DNA of 64,000 bases from assembly GCA_029783825.1 (NCBI GenBank), contig JAREIK010003345.1, forward strand, positions 157,783-221,782. Reading direction: 5' to 3'. The stretch's first letter is position 1; each line of letters begins with the position of its first letter. A program made the translations under genes and the position numbers. This DNA comes from Sapria himalayana. Taxonomy: Eukaryota; Streptophyta; Magnoliopsida; Malpighiales; Rafflesiaceae. Under the pieces are notes generated by a model. The model searched no databases and had not been told where the DNA came from. It was given only the letters and a program-made list of their open reading frames with translations. Positions 60,549 through 64,000 of the stretch are shown here, piece by piece.

Positions 60549-62019
60549 TATAATTATAAAACCTAAAATGATTCTGAACAAAGAAAAATATATAACTATA
60601 TAATAATTTTTTGTTTAGATATTTTATTTTCTTTTAAAAAGTTTATTTATAATTTTTTGATGAAAAATAATATATATAAATTATATTTGTCTAACTCAAT
60701 TTATTTTGTAATCAATATTTATATATAAATAAACAAATAAATAATTAAAATGAATATTTAAAATTATAATAAAAAATATAATATTTATTATTTATTATTT
60801 AGGGATACCGGTTTAATTTAAATTAGATCTGTCTCACTAATAATTTAATTTATAATTAATATTTCTATAGAAATAAACTGATAAATCATTAAAATAAAAA
60901 TTTAAAATTATAATGAATAAAAATTAAAATGAGATTTATGTTTTATTATTAATGTATACCAGTTTAATGGTTTAAGCCTTTTGAGGTTTTGTCATTTAAG
61001 AGTTTAGCAATTTATGTTTTTTCTCTTTTAGTGGTTTATAGGTTTTATTTAAAAAATAAAATAACAAAAACTATATTTTTATTATTTTTTGATATTTTTA
61101 AAGGTTATAACGTTTCAAAATATAATAATTTTTAAATTTTTTTAGAAAGTGAATACAATCTTTAGTTATAATAATAATTATATTTATATATCATATAAAT
61201 TCAATATAAACAATTATATTGATAAATATTATAATAATGATCAAAAAATAAATTAATAATCTATTATTAATAAGATAGATATCAATTAATATATAATTAC
61301 AAAACCTAAAATGATTCAGAAGCAAAGCAAAATATATTACTATATAATAATTTTTTGCTTTAAAATTTTTTTTTCTTTTAAAAAGTTTATCTATAATTTT
61401 TTGATGAAAAACAATTTATAAAATTATATTTGTCTAACTCAATTTATTTTGTAATTATTATTTATATATAAATAAACAAAGAAATAATTAAAATGAATAT
61501 TTAAAATTGTAATGAAAAAAAATGAGATTTATTATTTATTATTTAGGGATACCGATTTAATTTAAATTAGATCTGTCTCACTAATAATTTATTTTGTAAT
61601 TAATATTTCTAAAAAATTAAACTGATAAATAATTAAAATAAAATTTAAAATTATACTGAATAAAAATTAAAATAAGATTTCTGATTTATTATTAATCTAT
61701 ACCAGTTTAATTGAATAAGTATTTAGAGGTTTTGTCAGTTAGGAATTTATCAATTTATGTTTTTAGGCTTTTAGTGGTTTATAGGTGTTATTTAAAAAAT
61801 AAAATAACAATAAATATATTATTTTATTTTTTAATATTTTCAAATGTTATAACCTTTCAAAATATAATAATTTTTAAATTTTTTTCAAAAGTTAATATAA
61901 TCTTTAGTTATAATAATAATTATATTTATATATCATATAAATTCAATATAAATAATTTTATTGATAAATTTTCTAATAATGATCAAAAAATAAATTAAAA
62001 ATCTATTATTAATAAGATA

Positions 62020-62058
62020 GATTTTAATTAAAAAAAGATAGATATCAATTAAAATAGA
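62020..62058 (-). repeat. ~21-bp tandem duplication in a monomer (second carrier)
   Basis: AAGATAGATTTTAATTAAAA is followed by AAGATAGATATCAATTAAAA. This is the same duplication as at 60,505-60,548 with two substitutions in the first copy, so the two monomers share a recent ancestor. Confidence 0.85.
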
Positions 62059-64000
62059 TTTATAAAACCTAAAATGATTCAGAATCAAAGCAAAATAAAT
62101 TACTATATAATAATTTTTTGTTTAGAAATTTTTTTTTCTATTAAAAAGTTTATTTATAATTTGTTGATGAAAAATAATATATATAAATTATATTTGTCTA
62201 ACTCAATTTATTTTGTAATTAATATTTATATATAAATAAACAAATAAATAATTACAATGAATATTTATAATTATAATTAAAAAAATGAGTTTTATTATTT
62301 ATTATTTAGGGTATACCGGTTTAATTTAAATTAGATCTATCTAACTAATAATTTATTTGGTAAAATAATATTTCTATAAAAATAAAATAATAAATAATTA
62401 AAATAAAAATTTAAAATTAATCTGAATAAAAATTAAAATGAAATTTATGATTTATTATTAAGGTATACCAGTTTAATTATTTAAGTATTTAGAGGTTTTG
62501 TCATTTAGGAGTTTAGTGATTTATGTTTTTAGGCATTTAGTGGTTTATAGGTTTTATTTAAATAATAAAATAACAAAAAAAAATTTGTAATTTTTTCTCA
62601 CATTCATAGGTCATAACCTTTGAAAATATAATAATATATAACATTTTTTGAAATGTGAATATAATATTTAGTTATAATAATATTAATAATTATATATCAT
62701 ATAAATTCAATATAAATTTTTTTTAATTTTTGAAAGTTATAACCTTTGAAAATATAATAATTTTTAATTTTTTTAAATGTGAATATAATATAGATTAATA
62801 ATAATCTTAATAATTATATATAATGTAAACTCAATATAAATAATTTTATTAATTGATATTATAATAATGATCAATAAAAAATTAAAAACTATTATTAATA
62901 AGTATGATATAAATTATAATATAATTGCAAAATCCAAAATGATTCAAAATAAAAAATAAAATATATTACTAAATAATAAATTTTTGTTTTTAAAATTATA
63001 ACTCTTTTTATAAGGATATATATTTTTTTTGATGAAAAATAAATTATTTAAATTAGATCTGTCTCACTAATAATTTATTTTGTAATTAATATTTCTATAA
63101 AAATAAACTTATAAATAATTAAAATAAAAATTTCAAATTATACTTAATAAAAATTAAATTGAGATTTATGATTTTTTATTAATGTACAACTATTTAATGG
63201 TTTATGTATTTAGAGGTTTTGTCATTTATGAGTTTAGCAATTTATGTTTTTAGGCATTTAGTATCTTATAGGTTTTATTTAAATAATAAAATAACAAAAA
63301 AAAATTTGTAATTTTTTCTGATTTTCATAGGTTATAACCTTTGAAAATATAATAATATTTAAAATTTTTTGAAATGTGAATACAATATTTAGTTATAATA
63401 ATATTAATAATTATATATCATATAAATTCAATATAAACAATTATTGTTTGATAATATAAAAATGATCAAAATTTAAATTAATAAACTATTAATAAAAAGA
63501 TTGATATTAATCAAAAAATAATTACAAAACCCAAATTTATTCAAAATTAAATTAAAATATATTACTGGATAATAATTTTTAATTTTTAATTTTTTAATCC
63601 TTTTATAAGCATATTTTTTTTGATTAAAAATAAATTAATTAAAATTTATAAGTCGCACTCATAATTTAATTTATAATAAATATTTCTATAAAAATAAACT
63701 AATAAATAATTAAAATGAATATTTAAAATTATAATAAATAGAAATAAAAATTACATTTATTATTTATTAAGTAGTATATAGCGGTTTAATGGTTTATGTA
63801 TTTTGGGATTATGAGGATAAGGAGTTTACTGATTTAACTATGTATGCATTTAGTGGTTTATAGGATTTATTAAATAAATAAAATAATAAAAAATTTATTT
63901 TTATTAGTTTTTGATATTTTCAAAGGCTATAACCTTTGAAAATATTATAATTTTTAAATTTTTTTAAATGTGAATACAATATTTAGTTATGATAATCATT

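Larger units (their letters stand above)
44045..64000 (-). repeat. Satellite array, reverse block 4
   Basis: About 33 reverse monomers. Cores lie near 44,113, 44,766, 45,360, 45,960, 46,709, 47,238, 47,828, 48,425, 49,016, 49,607, 50,205, 50,800, 51,527, 52,126, 53,121, 53,655, 54,250, 54,670, 55,270, 55,868, 56,468, 57,065, 57,657, 58,404, 59,004, 59,735, 60,344, 61,107, 61,850, 62,613, 62,740, 63,344 and 63,930. The unit near 52,730 has a broken core. The 'B' variant recurs at ~49,650 and ~56,515 (6.86 kb), and the units between them follow a repeated order. From 58 to 64 kb two variants, one of them the ~750-bp fused unit, dominate. The 62,613 and 62,740 cores are only 127 bp apart because two monomers were fused. 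No gene is present. Confidence 0.9.

Noticed and set aside
1..64000. CRISPR array
   Set aside because: The repeats are long, contiguous, diverged monomers without regular spacers, in a plant-like sequence with plant hAT elements.
1..64000. Organellar (mitochondrial or plastid) origin because of the high A+T
   Set aside because: No rRNA, tRNA, ribosomal protein or respiratory or photosynthetic gene is visible in 64 kb. Satellite plus hAT elements point to nuclear DNA.
1..64000. tRNA genes, promoters and terminators
   Set aside because: No cloverleaf with A and B boxes was seen. TATA-like and T-run motifs are everywhere at this base composition and carry no information.

Overview
The window looks like plant (angiosperm) nuclear heterochromatin. 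There is no organelle or bacterial gene and no intact protein-coding gene. The only recognisable proteins are two broken copies of a plant-type hAT (Ac-like, RICESLEEPER/DAYSLEEPER-like) transposase. The species and chromosome position cannot be read from the sequence. About 54 of the 64 kb is one extremely AT-rich satellite, about 15% G+C by eye. Its basic unit is about 580 bp, with common variants of about 500-540 bp and a fused variant of about 740-760 bp. Each unit carries (i) a perfect or near-perfect dyad, AAAGGTTATAACCTTT, up to 32 bp long in the best copies; (ii) in most units a HindIII-containing ATAAGCTTAT box; and (iii) a ~90-bp G-biased track resembling decayed plant telomere repeat (TTTAGGG-like), followed by TTTATAGGTTTTATTTAAA. 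|| Layout. The array switches strand three times. It is forward from 1 to ~11,990, reverse from ~12,000 to ~39,270, forward from ~39,335 to ~43,977, and reverse from ~44,045 to 64,000. Diagnostic monomer variants recur in similar order (for example a 'B' monomer at about 12.7, 22.8, 28.1, 39.1, 49.6 and 56.5 kb on the reverse strand, and at 2.8 and 41.7 kb on the forward strand). This indicates higher-order repeat organisation with a net period of about 5-8 kb. || Around the first switch lies a large imperfect palindrome. The left arm (~1.4-11.99 kb) and right arm (~14.39-24.3 kb) pair monomer by monomer. Each arm carries a ~3.7-kb hAT element at the same satellite site, in opposite orientation. 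The arms are separated by a 2.4-kb spacer of four reverse-strand monomers. The two hAT copies share four disabling lesions and also have private ones. This fits one already dead element copied by an inverted segmental duplication, which then decayed separately in each arm. Homologous satellite blocks at ~43.6 kb and ~54.6 kb have no hAT at the equivalent site. || Non-satellite insertions are the two hAT copies (4,680-8,382 and 17,828-21,524), an unidentified ~2.5-kb island (29,230-31,705) and a 575-bp gene-like fragment (38,322-38,896) flanked by TTA on both sides. The island holds degenerate tandem repeats, telomere-like DNA and a locally G+C-rich stretch. || Nothing here works together as a pathway. 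The interest is structural: satellite birth and turnover, indels at the dyad centres, fold-back and template-switch junctions, and a potential G-quadruplex tract at 32.7 kb. All similarity and orientation statements come from reading by eye. Junctions carry an uncertainty of tens of bases, and no database search was possible.
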